64,000 nt of DNA. Source: Edolisoma coerulescens. Taxonomy: Eukaryota; Chordata; Aves; Passeriformes; Campephagidae. Below are positions 13,640 to 25,200 of the stretch, piece after piece. The notes under the pieces were generated by a model that ran no database searches, was not told where the DNA came from, and worked only from the letters and a program-made list of their open reading frames with translations. The number at the start of each line of letters is the position of its first letter. Position 1 is the first letter of the stretch. The stretch is from positions 591,568 through 655,567 of the forward strand of contig VWZW01001018.1 of the NCBI GenBank assembly GCA_013397115.1, in the 5' to 3' direction. A program made the position numbers and the translations under genes.

Positions 13640-14454
13640 GATAAGGACAGCATATAGATACTATTGTTAAATACCTTCTGTTCCTGTAGTAACCGGATCA
13701 AAACAGGCTGCAGTTTTTAGAAGGTATGTGAGTTATACTTTGTGGGTAAAACTGGAGAAGCTGTTGCGTACACAGGACTTTATCTTACCTGTTTCTAAAT
13801 TGTTTTGGCTAGATTAATCTGTTGCATAAACTGAGGTACTTGATCTACAATGGACTGTCTAAGAAGGTTTTTTATTAAATTTCTTCTGGTGTACTGTTTT
13901 AGCTGAAACTTGATTAATAGGTTGAGGCAAATGACCTGCAAAACTCTATCCTGGAGCACTAAAACTGAAAGTAGTATAAATTTTAAGTGAGGCCTTCCTG
14001 TAATATAAATCTACCAAGTGTAAGAGTGAGTATTTTGTGTCTGTAGTGTTTTATAGGGGGAAATAAAAAGGCAGATCAATAGGTAGCTAGTTGTTGAAGT
14101 ATTTAAGACACATTGCAAACAGTCTGACCATTCTTATCTGACAAGTAGTAGTTGTAACGTAGAATTGCCATGTGGGAAAAGATGTGTTAGTTTTGGTGAG
14201 TAACTCCTAGATCTCTTGACCCTTGAAATCTAATTTTATGATAGTAGCACTTATTTTGAAAACTGCCAGTCATTTTAATGATTGTGGTCTTAAAGGTCAA
14301 GCAGTGGACATCAAGTGCTCTGGCTTTTTGAGATATTGAACAAGATAAATTAAAAGCAAGGTGATTACCGAAAATCTTGCCAGTATTTCCACTCATAAGA
14401 GTAATGCTTCTTGCAACAAATGTGGGGATCTGTGAATGTGTCTTGGGATTATAC

Positions 14455-14986
14455 CAGTTCTAAAGAATGGAGTCTAACTGAAAGGATTTCTCCTGCTTCC
14501 TTGTTTTGGCTATTGCTTGAACAATGCTTGAACACAATCAGAGCTTTTCTTTTTTCTATTCTGTTCCCCAGAGTTAAGAGGGTGAGTGGTGGGTGGGCAA
14601 GAAATTGGGAGGAGCGCAGCTGAGACATCTGCTGACTCTCATTGACCACTCCGTGCCATGTGATAAAGTGCTCAAACAACAAATGCTTAAGGAAAGGAAG
14701 AGGATGAAAGGGCAATCTTGGTTAAGGTGGTGTCCAAAACAAGTGTTGTGGGTGCTGAAGCGCAGCTTCCTAGGAGGTAGCTGGACAGCTGCCTGGCCGT
14801 GGGAAGTAATGAAGAAATACTTTGTTTTCTTTTTCCCCCCCTTTGTGTGCAGTTATTGCTTCACTTAATAGAACTGTTATCTTAGTCTGCAAGTCTTCTC
14901 ACCTTCCTACTCTTTTCTCCCTGTCCTGTAGGAGAGGAGAGTGAGTGACCAACTCTGTGGGTGTTTTCTGGGGTCAAACCAACACA
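14455..14986 (+). mobile_element. Avian ERV-type LTR (sense, diverged)
   Basis: This is a diverged sense copy of the LTR family. It shows TTTTGGCTATTGCTTGAACA and GTGGGTGGGCAAGAAATTGG, then an AGACATCTGCTGAC version of the GACAGCTGACC block. Next are GCTGCCTGGCCGTGGGAAGT, TAGAACTGTTATCTTAG (a degraded polyadenylation region) and the 3' end GGGGTCAAACCAACACA at 14986. The 5' end is eroded, so its position is approximate. Confidence 0.68.
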
Positions 14987-16103
14987 GTCCTAAGCTAAAG
15001 GTCCGGAGAGGGAAGCATAAAGCTCTTTTGTAGGTCCTAGGAAAGTGTTCATACAATATATTGATACTGAAATGCAAACGACTGCAGTTGCAGGAGTAGT
15101 CCTGGTGCACATCTGTCGTACAAAAGCAGAAAACAACTGCTTGAAATGTTTTCCAGCTCTTCAATGTGCCTTCTTGCTTTTGATGGTAATTATTTAATCT
15201 TTGAACTCCTTAGAGCTCAGAACTAGATGGACTTCACAGTAGTGCCTTTAACAGTGGTGATGTACAGGGCTGGAATAAAATGATAAAAATCTGTTTAATT
15301 AGAGAATGAATAGTAGCTTCAAGTGAAAAATCCTAATTGTCACCATGATAATTCAGGCCAGCATACGTTAACTGTCTCAACATGCCAGCACAGTTGAGAA
15401 ACAATGGTAAGGTTAATAAATCAGCCTGATTCTGTTAGAAAATCCATTTCGCTGTGAATGGCAGCTTATACTGTAGTTTAGAAATCAAGGACACTGAACA
15501 TACTCAGTTTTCCAGCATTCTTAGATGGATATTTTTATCAGTTGGTTTTGCAAATCTCTGTATAATCATTTCCTAAGAGCTTGCATGCTACTGTTGTAGA
15601 GTCTGTGCAATATGAGGTATTAAAGGATTTGTTGCATTAATATAAAATTGCCCTGCATTTAATTTCAAGTTAAGTACAGGTGCATGTCTTAAGAAGCTTT
15701 TAAATGGAGAAAAAGGAGCAACTTCTACTGATTTCTCTTGATGCTTCATCTGAGGCATAGCCATAAGGATTATTCAAGATGCAAGCAAAAATCTTGTTGC
15801 TAGTAAGCCAACTTCAGAAAGTTTGTTTGTTGTGTTGTTTTGGAGATGGGGAAACGGGCACAACATGGCTTTGTAGATAAATCTGACTAGTTAATGTTTT
15901 GTGACAATATTTAGAAATAGAAGTCTGTGGATAAAATTGTTAACAGTGGAGATTGTTAAAAGTGATAGATATTCTAGAGGAGCAGAGGTGAGCCTTTATT
16001 CAAGCCTGTTCATTCACGTTGTTGGTATAGAATTATGCCAGAGAAAATCTTCACAGTATATGGAATTTTGAAAATAACTGATTTATTTCCCCATTCCTTT
16101 TAG

Positions 16104-16237
16104 GACCAAGATGGGCTTCTTGGAACACTGGTGTTTTTATCTGCATCAGATGTGCTGGAATACATAGAAATCTTGGGGTTCATATATCAAGGGTCAAGTC
16201 TGTCAACTTGGATCAATGGACGCCAGAGCAAATACAG
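16104..16237 (+). CDS. SMAP1: SMAP1 exon 2 (ArfGAP zinc finger second half and Arg finger)
   Basis: The 134-nt exon is preceded by a pyrimidine-rich tract and TAG, and followed by CAG|GTAAAA. It begins inside a Gly codon (last two bases GA) and ends on a codon boundary. It encodes 44 full codons beginning PRWASWNTGVFICIRC and ending TPEQIQ. The two cysteines at 16142-16144 and 16151-16153 form the second half of the C-X2-C-X16-C-X2-C zinc finger. The X16 spacing works if exon 1 supplies EAK plus the split Gly. The Arg codon at 16166-16168, just after GIH, corresponds to Arg61 of human SMAP1, the residue needed for GAP activity. The Thr in WNTGV replaces an Ile in human SMAP1. Confidence 0.97.
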
Positions 16238-19200
16238 GTAAAATATCTTCAAATATGTTTCCAATTTGGAAGGGATGTCAGGAGTACTTCTGAAAGGAAT
16301 TTGTCAGGATGCCCAGCTTAAATGTTTTACAACCCTGTTAGCTTTTGCATGTATCATACTTCTACTGTAGTGAGCCTGAGTTCATAAAACTCACACCAGA
16401 AATTGGTTTAGCTTTCATTTCTCTATCATTTTAGAGGTATTCTACCTTGCCCCAGGGACTCTGAAAGCTACTTCTTGGTTGTATGTAGAAAAACTGTAAG
16501 CCTTTTTAGTAAGGGACAGGACAGTAGCACTCAGATATGTGTGATGCCTGGTTGTGTTCTTTTGGTGTATCAAGCAGTGACTCTTCCAGGTATGCTCCAT
16601 TCTGAAGCCTCTTCCTACCATTGGACAAATATTCTTACTCTTTGTCTTCATGGTCTGAAGAGCCATCCTGAGAGATCAAAGCTTGTCTTTCCCTGGATGG
16701 GTTAGTTTACACTGCAAACAGCATCAATGTTTCTAGCTTTTGTCTGTCAAGTCTGGGTAGGCAGCCCTCCTGTGCCATGGTCATATCTCCCAAGATGTGT
16801 GGCAACAGGGAGGTCTCCAAGTTAAAAACTTGTAATGTCACTTAAGCACTCCAGTAGCATTCTGGCTGATTCTGAGTTTAAAGTATTGACGGACATGAAC
16901 TAACAGTTTTCTACCACTTTTCCTTAGTGCATGCAGGAAATGGGAAATACTAAAGCAAGACTACTCTATGAAGCTAATCTGCCAGAGAACTTCCGAAGAC
17001 CTCAAACAGATCAGTATCCTTTTTGTTTTGGCTTTCACATTGAAATGACTTTTAATGCAGCTGAGATGTTATGACTGTTTCAAGGAACTGCTACATTTGT
17101 CGGCTCATGTTATTTATTTCATTGGTATTGTTGTATAAGAAATGACAGTGGAAGTTGAGAACAGTTCAGAAAAGGTTTAAATTACTTCAGTCATAGCAAA
17201 TCTACTTCTTAATGAGATTTGGCAAGCACCATTTATTTTTGCTTTCAGAGGAGGTGACTTCATAAATTCCCTGTATATAGGAAGTTAGAGTGATACTGGA
17301 GAGCTCTTGAATATTCTGTCTTTATCTTAAGTAACTGCCAGCTGAAGTTAGAAGCATTTGATCAGGAAATAATGAGCTGAATGGTAAAGTAAAATAAGCC
17401 ATTGCATCTTACTCCAGTGAAGCATGGATTTCTTTCTCTAGGTGATAGGCATGGGAATACATAAATAAACCCACCCTCTCTGTTGGCCACCAGTTGAGTT
17501 TGTGTGTGATTATCACTATGTACCTGGATGGGAAGTGTTGGAAGAAAAATAAATAAATAACAAGAAGAAAAAAGCAATAAATAACTTTTCTCAAGAAATA
17601 CCTTTACTGAATCACTAGGATAATATACAACAGCATTAATTTAGGTTTGGTTTTTTTTCTTGATTTAGTGAACCTACTCCATGAGCAGGATTTGCTTCAC
17701 CTGGTCGTATTGGAACTCTTTAATTATAATGAGATCCTAAACACCTACTCTTAAGTGAGCTGTGTCTTTCCCCAGCTACAGGAGCTGATAAACAGACTTA
17801 GTTGTAACTTGATCTGAATTTGCTATATACGAAGGTGATTTTGGTTCTTCTGTTTATTAGATACTACACTCGATATGTTATGCCAGAATATTTTGTTTCT
17901 GGAAGGGTTAGACTCCTCATTATAAAATGCACTAGAGCAAAACAGATACTTTTTTTTCATATTCTAGTAGCTTTTGAATTAAACATACATCCTCATAAGA
18001 AAAAAGTAGCTGGAACCAGATAGCACCATAATATTCCAGCTGTAATATTCTAGAATGTTATTTTAGCCATATGACAAAAATATTTTGACGAAAACTTACT
18101 CAAAAATGGATCTTGAAGATGTATATTTTGTTTTTACTGCAGCTAACTTAAATTCATTTGTGCTACTGCAGGAGAAGCAATAGTGCTTTAAGCTTTTCTT
18201 GTCAGATCGGACCAAAAGTGTAATTTTTAGACTTTCGAAGTAATTCTTTTGTTCACACTGTATGCCTTGAATTAATTACGTACCCATTTGAATAGTTGTT
18301 AGCTTCTAACTGGTGGACTTAATCAACTGAATATATTTAATTGCCTGTGTTTTCTTTGTTAAAACTGTACTACCATGAGAGGTGATACCAACATTTTCTG
18401 ATTTATTTCTCAATTTTCCCATAACTTTGGCAGCTACTTGCCTGCTTGGCATTCATGACAAGCTGTTGTGTTATGGATGTTTTTTGCCTTTTTTCTTTGC
18501 CCATTGTATCACTATAAAATCAGCTTAGGATGTCATCAGTGTTCTGGTCGTGAATATTCTTATATTCTGAATATTCTTTTGAATGAACTATGAAAATATT
18601 TTTTATGTGATGATCAACTTTGTATATGTTCATCTATTTTAGTGTTTTAACTTCATGTAGCACTATAGCACACTTCTAGTTTTAAGGTAATAAAGTGGAG
18701 ACACAGGAGAAATGTGTTTGTGGGATCTGCACAAAATCTCCTGCTAAAGATCCCTCATCATTTCTGCTTCTTAATTACAAGACTGACCTTTCTAAGAACT
18801 TTTTCTCCATCCCTTGTACTTGGCAAAGATGCTCTAGTACACTACAAGCTAACTTTAAGGACTATTATGATTTTTTTTTTTTGTACGGCAGCTTTAGTTT
18901 CCTGTTGAGAAATGTTTTTTCCAACAACGGAGTGAATAATTTTTTTGCAGTATTAGTATTAAGATAGTTGTACCTTCAAAGTGCTCAGGCTGCCCTTTAC
19001 AATTTATGTGTATTTGGAAAGAGATAGAAAGTAGTTTTGATTTCTGTAACTTTTTTGAAACTGTCTTCAGGTGATGCTTGCATACAATTTTAAAGTATGA
19101 TTTTTGATGATATAATTTGATGCACAGAATGAAGGGACTGAGTGCTCTGAGTTCAGTGTTAATCTTAGGACATAGTATATGGAGCTAAGGGATCTTTCCA

Positions 19201-22200
19201 TCGATTGAGGAAAAATTACTTTGGACATTTGAGGCAATGAGTCTGAGTTTCCACAGTTGCGATATCAGTTTTTGTATGGATACACATTGCCAGACAAAGT
19301 AGTTAAAATTTATTCTTCAGATCCTAGAGAGTGAGCTTTACTAAAATTAAAGTACTCACACTGCTTTGGATGAGCTGCTTTATGAAGCTGAGAGAATAAT
19401 TGAGGAAAACAACTAGCTTTCCTTTTTGCATTTGAGCTATTGAGTTGTCAGTTCTGGTTTTCTGCATCAATATTTTTGCTGCTATTTCCATCTTTGCTTC
19501 AATATCTTTTTATCACTAGTTGTTTTAGCTTTTTTTCCCTTCTGCAGGGATGTTTATTTTAACAGGAGACTCTCATGGAGGACTTAGTGATCTCGGAGAA
19601 GTGTTTATGATCAGCATTTGGTAAATGGTATAACTTGTGCAAATCAGAGAACAGGTACATACACTTCACCTTTTTTCTGATGAGAAAGTATTTTTTTTTC
19701 CCAAGTTAAGATAGTGAACTATAATTATTTACCATACATGAGTACCATTGTTCAGGTATTTTCAATACTACAGCCGTGTAGATTATAAATACCAGGTGAA
19801 AACATCCTAACTGTGGAACACTGAGTTACTTATACTCTTTCTCATAGTTTTCTTAAGAGATTAAACTGATTAATTTTGTATAGTACAATGAAGCTCATTT
19901 TGGGCACTGCACCAGCAGTTGTTCTGTGTAGAGTGGTTTGTTCTGCTGTTTTAAAAATACAAAAAGAGATTAATCAGGTGCAGTTTTTTAATTTGAATAA
20001 CCAATGAGCTTTTTTAGGTTAATGTTACTATTTATCTGAATGCATGTTTTCCTTAAACTAGCTACTTGCAGAGCTGTGGAATTTTTCATCAGGGATAAGT
20101 ATGAAAAGAAGAAGTATTATGATAAAAATGCGGTTAATGCCTTCAATGTAAGTAAACCCTTTAACCAAGAATTCTGTCACTTTTTTTTTTGAAAGCTATG
20201 TAAGAGAAATGTAGCAAACACTATATGTATGTTAAAATGCCTTTTTACAGTTGAAATCTTTTTGACTCAGAGCTAAGCACTTTCTTCTCTATCTCTTGAA
20301 GACTGTTCCTGGGTTCTGTAAGTTTTACCTACATTGTCTATTACATTTATATCAGCAAAGCATTATGATCCAACAGCTAGCTTGTTTAACACTCTTTATA
20401 TTGTGTGTTTCACTCATGGGTAGTTCTTTAACAGTGTAGTTTGAGTCTTTTTTATTTATCTTTTTACATGTTACAGGAATAAGATAGGATTACTACTTCT
20501 GGTGACATGGTCTTCTCTCATTCTCTGTAAACCTTGATGAGAAATCCTAGGGTGTTTTGAGCCCTTCTGCTGAATTCCAGACTGTTGCTTGCAGTGAGGT
20601 GCACTGTTGTAGCAAACACAGGCAGTACGATGAGCCTGCTGCTAAATCCTGTAGCTGTGTGTTTGCTACAGTAAGTTGGTGAGTTCTCTGGCAAAGGAGT
20701 TTGGAGAATTTGAACCTTTACTGAAGTTCAGAGTCTTGATAGGTTTTGTTTGTTTGTTTTTTGACACATCTGTTTCTGGAACATATCATCTAGTTTATAC
20801 ATTTTTCTTTATATAGTTGTATTTATGCTTAAACATACACAGCTCTGTACCTACATTATTTAAGTATGGCCTAACCCTAGCTTACTACTCTGCCTTAATA
20901 GGCAGTGAACTTTGACAGGGACAAGTGCAAGTGTAGGTGTAAAGCATGAGAGTTTATGCTGTGTTTCCCATTTGAAAAAATGGATCTTTGAATGATAGTT
21001 TCTTTTAGAAGGGTAAAAAAAAGCAAACCTGGGAAGTACAGAAGGGTGTTTTGTTAAGTACTGTTGAAATGGGGGAAAATGGCTTCACTTAAGACGTAAA
21101 ATACAATTGTGGTTTGAATTACAAATTGGTTACCCTTCTTTACTTTTATTCCAAAATAAGAACTAGGAAGAAGAGTTTAAAATTATACTACTTTAAAAAG
21201 TTCTGGAGACGTTCAAGATCTTTCTAAACAGAGAACCTTGATATCTAATGTAGCAGTTCAGTCATGCCTTAATATGTTTGAAGGAGTAAACAGATATTGC
21301 AGAGTAATATGAATCACCTACCTGCCATAGCAGCAAGGATAGAATCCAGACAAGCTGAAGAGATAATACATCACTGCTGAGAACTTTCTTCCTACTTGGG
21401 CTTTTCTTCCATGGACTAGTGTAAATGGCATAATCTTTCTGGGAGCAAAATCCGATCATACAATATTTTAGGAATAGATGAGTTGTGCACATTTGCAGTC
21501 ACCTGAGTTTCTTCAAGACCGCAAGGCATCAGGTTTGAGGTGGACAATCTGTAGTCACAGTTATGGCAGATCCTAAAAGTACATGATAGTAATTGAGCTG
21601 GACTAGTGTAGCACCCACAGTCATTGTCTGGTGCTTATTGCTGGGTTATCCTCCTGGGCTCTGGCCCTGGCCCAGCTCACATGTGCCTGTGGTGCTGCGA
21701 CTGGTGGTCACTGATTGTCTTTCTGCTGGGCCTGAGCCTGACAAGGAAAAAGAGGAGAAGGTGAAGCTGAGCCTCCATTCCGCTTGCCTGGTACTCTACT
21801 TTTCTGCTTCTGGGTACTGTTGGCAGGGAAGAGGGGAGGTTACCCTATGCTTCTGGCACATGGGGGTCTGTGAGAAGTTTGAGGAGAATGGAGTGAGAAA
21901 GGGGTGTGTGTTTCCATGCCCCTGTGCAGGGGGTGGTGACAGTTTTTAAAGCTTTTGTTTTGCATTCCTAATGACATTTTAGACACCTTCCCTCTTTCTG
22001 TCGTGCTAGAAGGTGGATAAAATTCCCTGGGAACTGAGGGGCAGCTGTGGAGAAAGGGGGACTTTCCTACTTGTAGTCTTCAGCCCCCACCAAATTTTTT
22101 GTAGCAGTCAAGGCACTCACTAGTACAATACTTTGATGAATAATAGTGAATGAAATCAGTTCTTGTGAACTGTAGGTGCTATACCATGGCAAGCTCTTCT

Positions 22201-25200
22201 GGAAAATTTCTTAACCGTACTTACTTTTGCAAAGAGCACCTTGTATCATATTTTTAATCAAAATTAGCATTGTTGGGAGAACAAATGATCTTTTTAGCAC
22301 ATCTTTTCTTATCACCTTTGAAATGGAAATGCCTTCTGCTTGGATTAGGACTAATTTAAGTTAGAGATGCACACATATATTGTCTTTTGGTAAAATGAAT
22401 CCCTTCTAGGTATAAGCAGGTGATACAGAAGTGCAGAAACAGGGTTTGCAATGCCTAAGGGTCACTTTCCTTAATGTGGTAATTTCACTGAGGCTGCATG
22501 TAAAAATTTAAGGGGTTTTCCCAGATTTCATCCGTTGTTGCAAGTTGCTTGTAGTAAAAGCTTCCTGTAGCATAAAAGTTGTTTTGAATAGATTATTTTA
22601 AAACATGAAGTACAATATTTCTCTTAGTGTAATTTTGGCAGGTTCATAAGCTTTTCAAGTTTGTCTAGCAGGACATCTCTGTGAATGTATTCTGTGTGTT
22701 GAAGACCAGGCGTATATGTCAAGATTCAGTTTTTGACTGTCAGGATTCATTTGTTGCAATGAGTTACAAATGTCTTTTGTTACAAATTCTTTATTTTATT
22801 TTTTTTAATTATGGAAGATATTTTGTTTTCTGACAAGGCTGTTGCATTACTTAGTTTCATCTTTAGAGTTGCACACCATAATAACAAAATTAGCTAGTGC
22901 GGAGGCCAGTAGTGCCATCAAACATGCCGAGTAAAAATACACAAATATGAAAATGTATGTTTTTCATGGTTCACTGAGAAGTGATGCAGGATAAAGCTGT
23001 GGCCAGAAAAAGCATTTGTGGTTTTATTGGCTAATTACATTTTAAATAGAATAATGTATTTAAGTAGAAATCAAATATACATTAGAATAATCTAATGCTG
23101 ACTGAAAGCAACTTCACTTTAAAAAATATTTAAAATCTATTAAAAAGCATATTATTTCAGTTTTCTGATCTGTCATTTTTGGGAAAATGTGAGATGCAAG
23201 TTCTGTATCACTGTTCAGGACTAAATGTGTGGTACAACTTACTCAGCTGTTTTAAGTGGATTATCAGTAAATAGTTACTCTCGTTTTCTTGCTTAAACCC
23301 AGTGCAGGCTTGTGGCTTATTTACAGAAAGACCTGGGAGGCTGATACCTTGGAACAATGTATGTGTATTTGTCCTGTGACTAACACGTGTGATGTGGTAT
23401 TGTTTATTAGAAAGAACTGGTTTTGCTCTTTGAATAATCAGCTTAGGAGCAGCAGTAGCTGTTAGCAAATAAACGTATTTTAAGTATCTTCAGCATAATA
23501 CTGTTGTCCTGCAATTAATTTTCTGCCAAACCCCGTTCTTGATTTTTAGGCATGCATAAGCTATGAATGATGTAAAGTATAGCATAGAATCCAATAAATC
23601 AAACTTCACATAGCAGTGAAACAATTAGGGCATTTTATAAATGGTGCATCTAAGATACAGTAAAAAGAACAGCTTCCTGTGCAATGTGCTGTGCTGTTTG
23701 ACTTCATTTATCCTTGAGAGTTTGTGAAATGCAAGTTGGAGTTTGCATTGCTTCTGTGGTTAACTGCAGACAGTTCCCATAGGTCAAGTAGCAAGAGGTG
23801 GTTTTGGATGTTAAAACTGTCCTTTGGGTAGTACGGACATGAAACTGGGAATATCATTCCACTTCAAAATTGTACCTGATCATCACTTTGAAGCATAGGC
23901 AAATTCTTTTATATTTGTCATAGGGTTTTTTGGTACACAACAATCCTAGAACTAAAGGGTAAAGCATGCAGAACAGTTTCTTCTATAACCATCTTAGTCC
24001 TGAAGACTGTTAAACTTTTTGTTTGCTGTGGACTCTAATTAAACTCTTCATGCTCCTTTAGTTTATTGTCTCCTGGAACACTCTTAAAAGAGCACAGCTT
24101 ATAATTATACAAACACCTTTCCCCAAGAATCTGAACTTGTATGCTTAAATAAATGACTTGATGGACTTTTTCAGAGTGGTTGCAGTAAATATAAGTGAGG
24201 CAAATATGAGCTGTGGAGAAATGCTCTGGAGTGTGGGTTTTTATGAAAGTAATGTCTGAACAGAGTATTCATCTTGACTGACAATCTCTGTATTGAGTCC
24301 CAAATACTTACCAGAGCTATGCAACTGGTTATGTGGAGGAACAGTTGTTAATGAGACTCATGATCTGAGACGCAGTGGCCAAGAGAAATGGCAAATCCTG
24401 CCTGTTTTAGGTTTTGTGGAGTCAATAAGAATCTTCCAAAATTACTGGCCTAGAGGACTTCAGCTTTGAGGCAGATGATTACAGTTTATCAATAAATAAA
24501 GAGGAAATGTGTACTTTTAGAACCAAAGTTCCAGAAAGAGTAAAATCTGTCTACAATATGCTGTTCTAGAATATGCAGTAAGAACTGCTGGGGTGACTCC
24601 TTGAGACACAGGACTGCACTAAAGAAGTTGTTTCTGGTTCACAGCCCTAATAATTGAATTTGACCATATCTGCATGCTGCTAAGTTAATTGTACTAAAGT
24701 CGCACAGAGATTCAGGAAATCAACTTTGAAGCAGTCATGCTTTCCAAATTTTTTTTTAAAAAAAACTTAGCACCTCCTCTTTCATGTAAAATAAAACCTG
24801 TAAAAAGACAATCTTTCTTCAACTATTGTTTATTTTTTAATCTAATACAATGACCCTTATGCCGTACAAGTAATGGGGAAAAGCAGTGAGGTTACTGTAT
24901 TGAGTGAGGATGAAGGTTAGCTATGTAGGTATCATCATAAACAACCTCTGCAGCTTTTAATAAAAATAAGTATATACGAGAATGCATATAGGAATTGCCT
25001 TATTCAGGGTGGATGGTGATTCAGCTGAAGTAAATTCCAAATACTTTCAGTCTCAAAAATTATGAACTGATACAATCTATTCTACTACATGAAGTTGCAA
25101 TATATTATCACATCCTGACAATATTTAGGGAATAGGAAGCAAAGTTTCTGTATTTAAGAAATGGTGTGAATTATGTATGGAGCAGAAGTTTCGAGTAACT

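Larger units (their letters stand above)
1..16103 (+). other. SMAP1 intron 1, 3' part
   Basis: No coding exon is recognisable here. The frames present are short, unsupported or lie in repeats. I did not find SMAP1 exon 1 (the start and first zinc pair), so it should lie upstream of the window. Recognised repeats are LTR copies at 1875-2400, 4035-4575, 11565-11790 and 14455-14986, and a CR1 at 4676-5674. The stretches 1-1870, 2400-4030, 5680-11560, 11800-14450 and 14990-16100 look like ordinary AT-rich intronic DNA with no feature I can name, apart from a GC-richer patch at 6590-6860 and a hairpin at 13618. Confidence 0.85.

Noticed and set aside
1..16103. SMAP1 exon 1 inside the window
   Set aside because: I looked for the start with the first zinc pair (C-X2-C followed by EAK) and a donor in matching phase, and found none.
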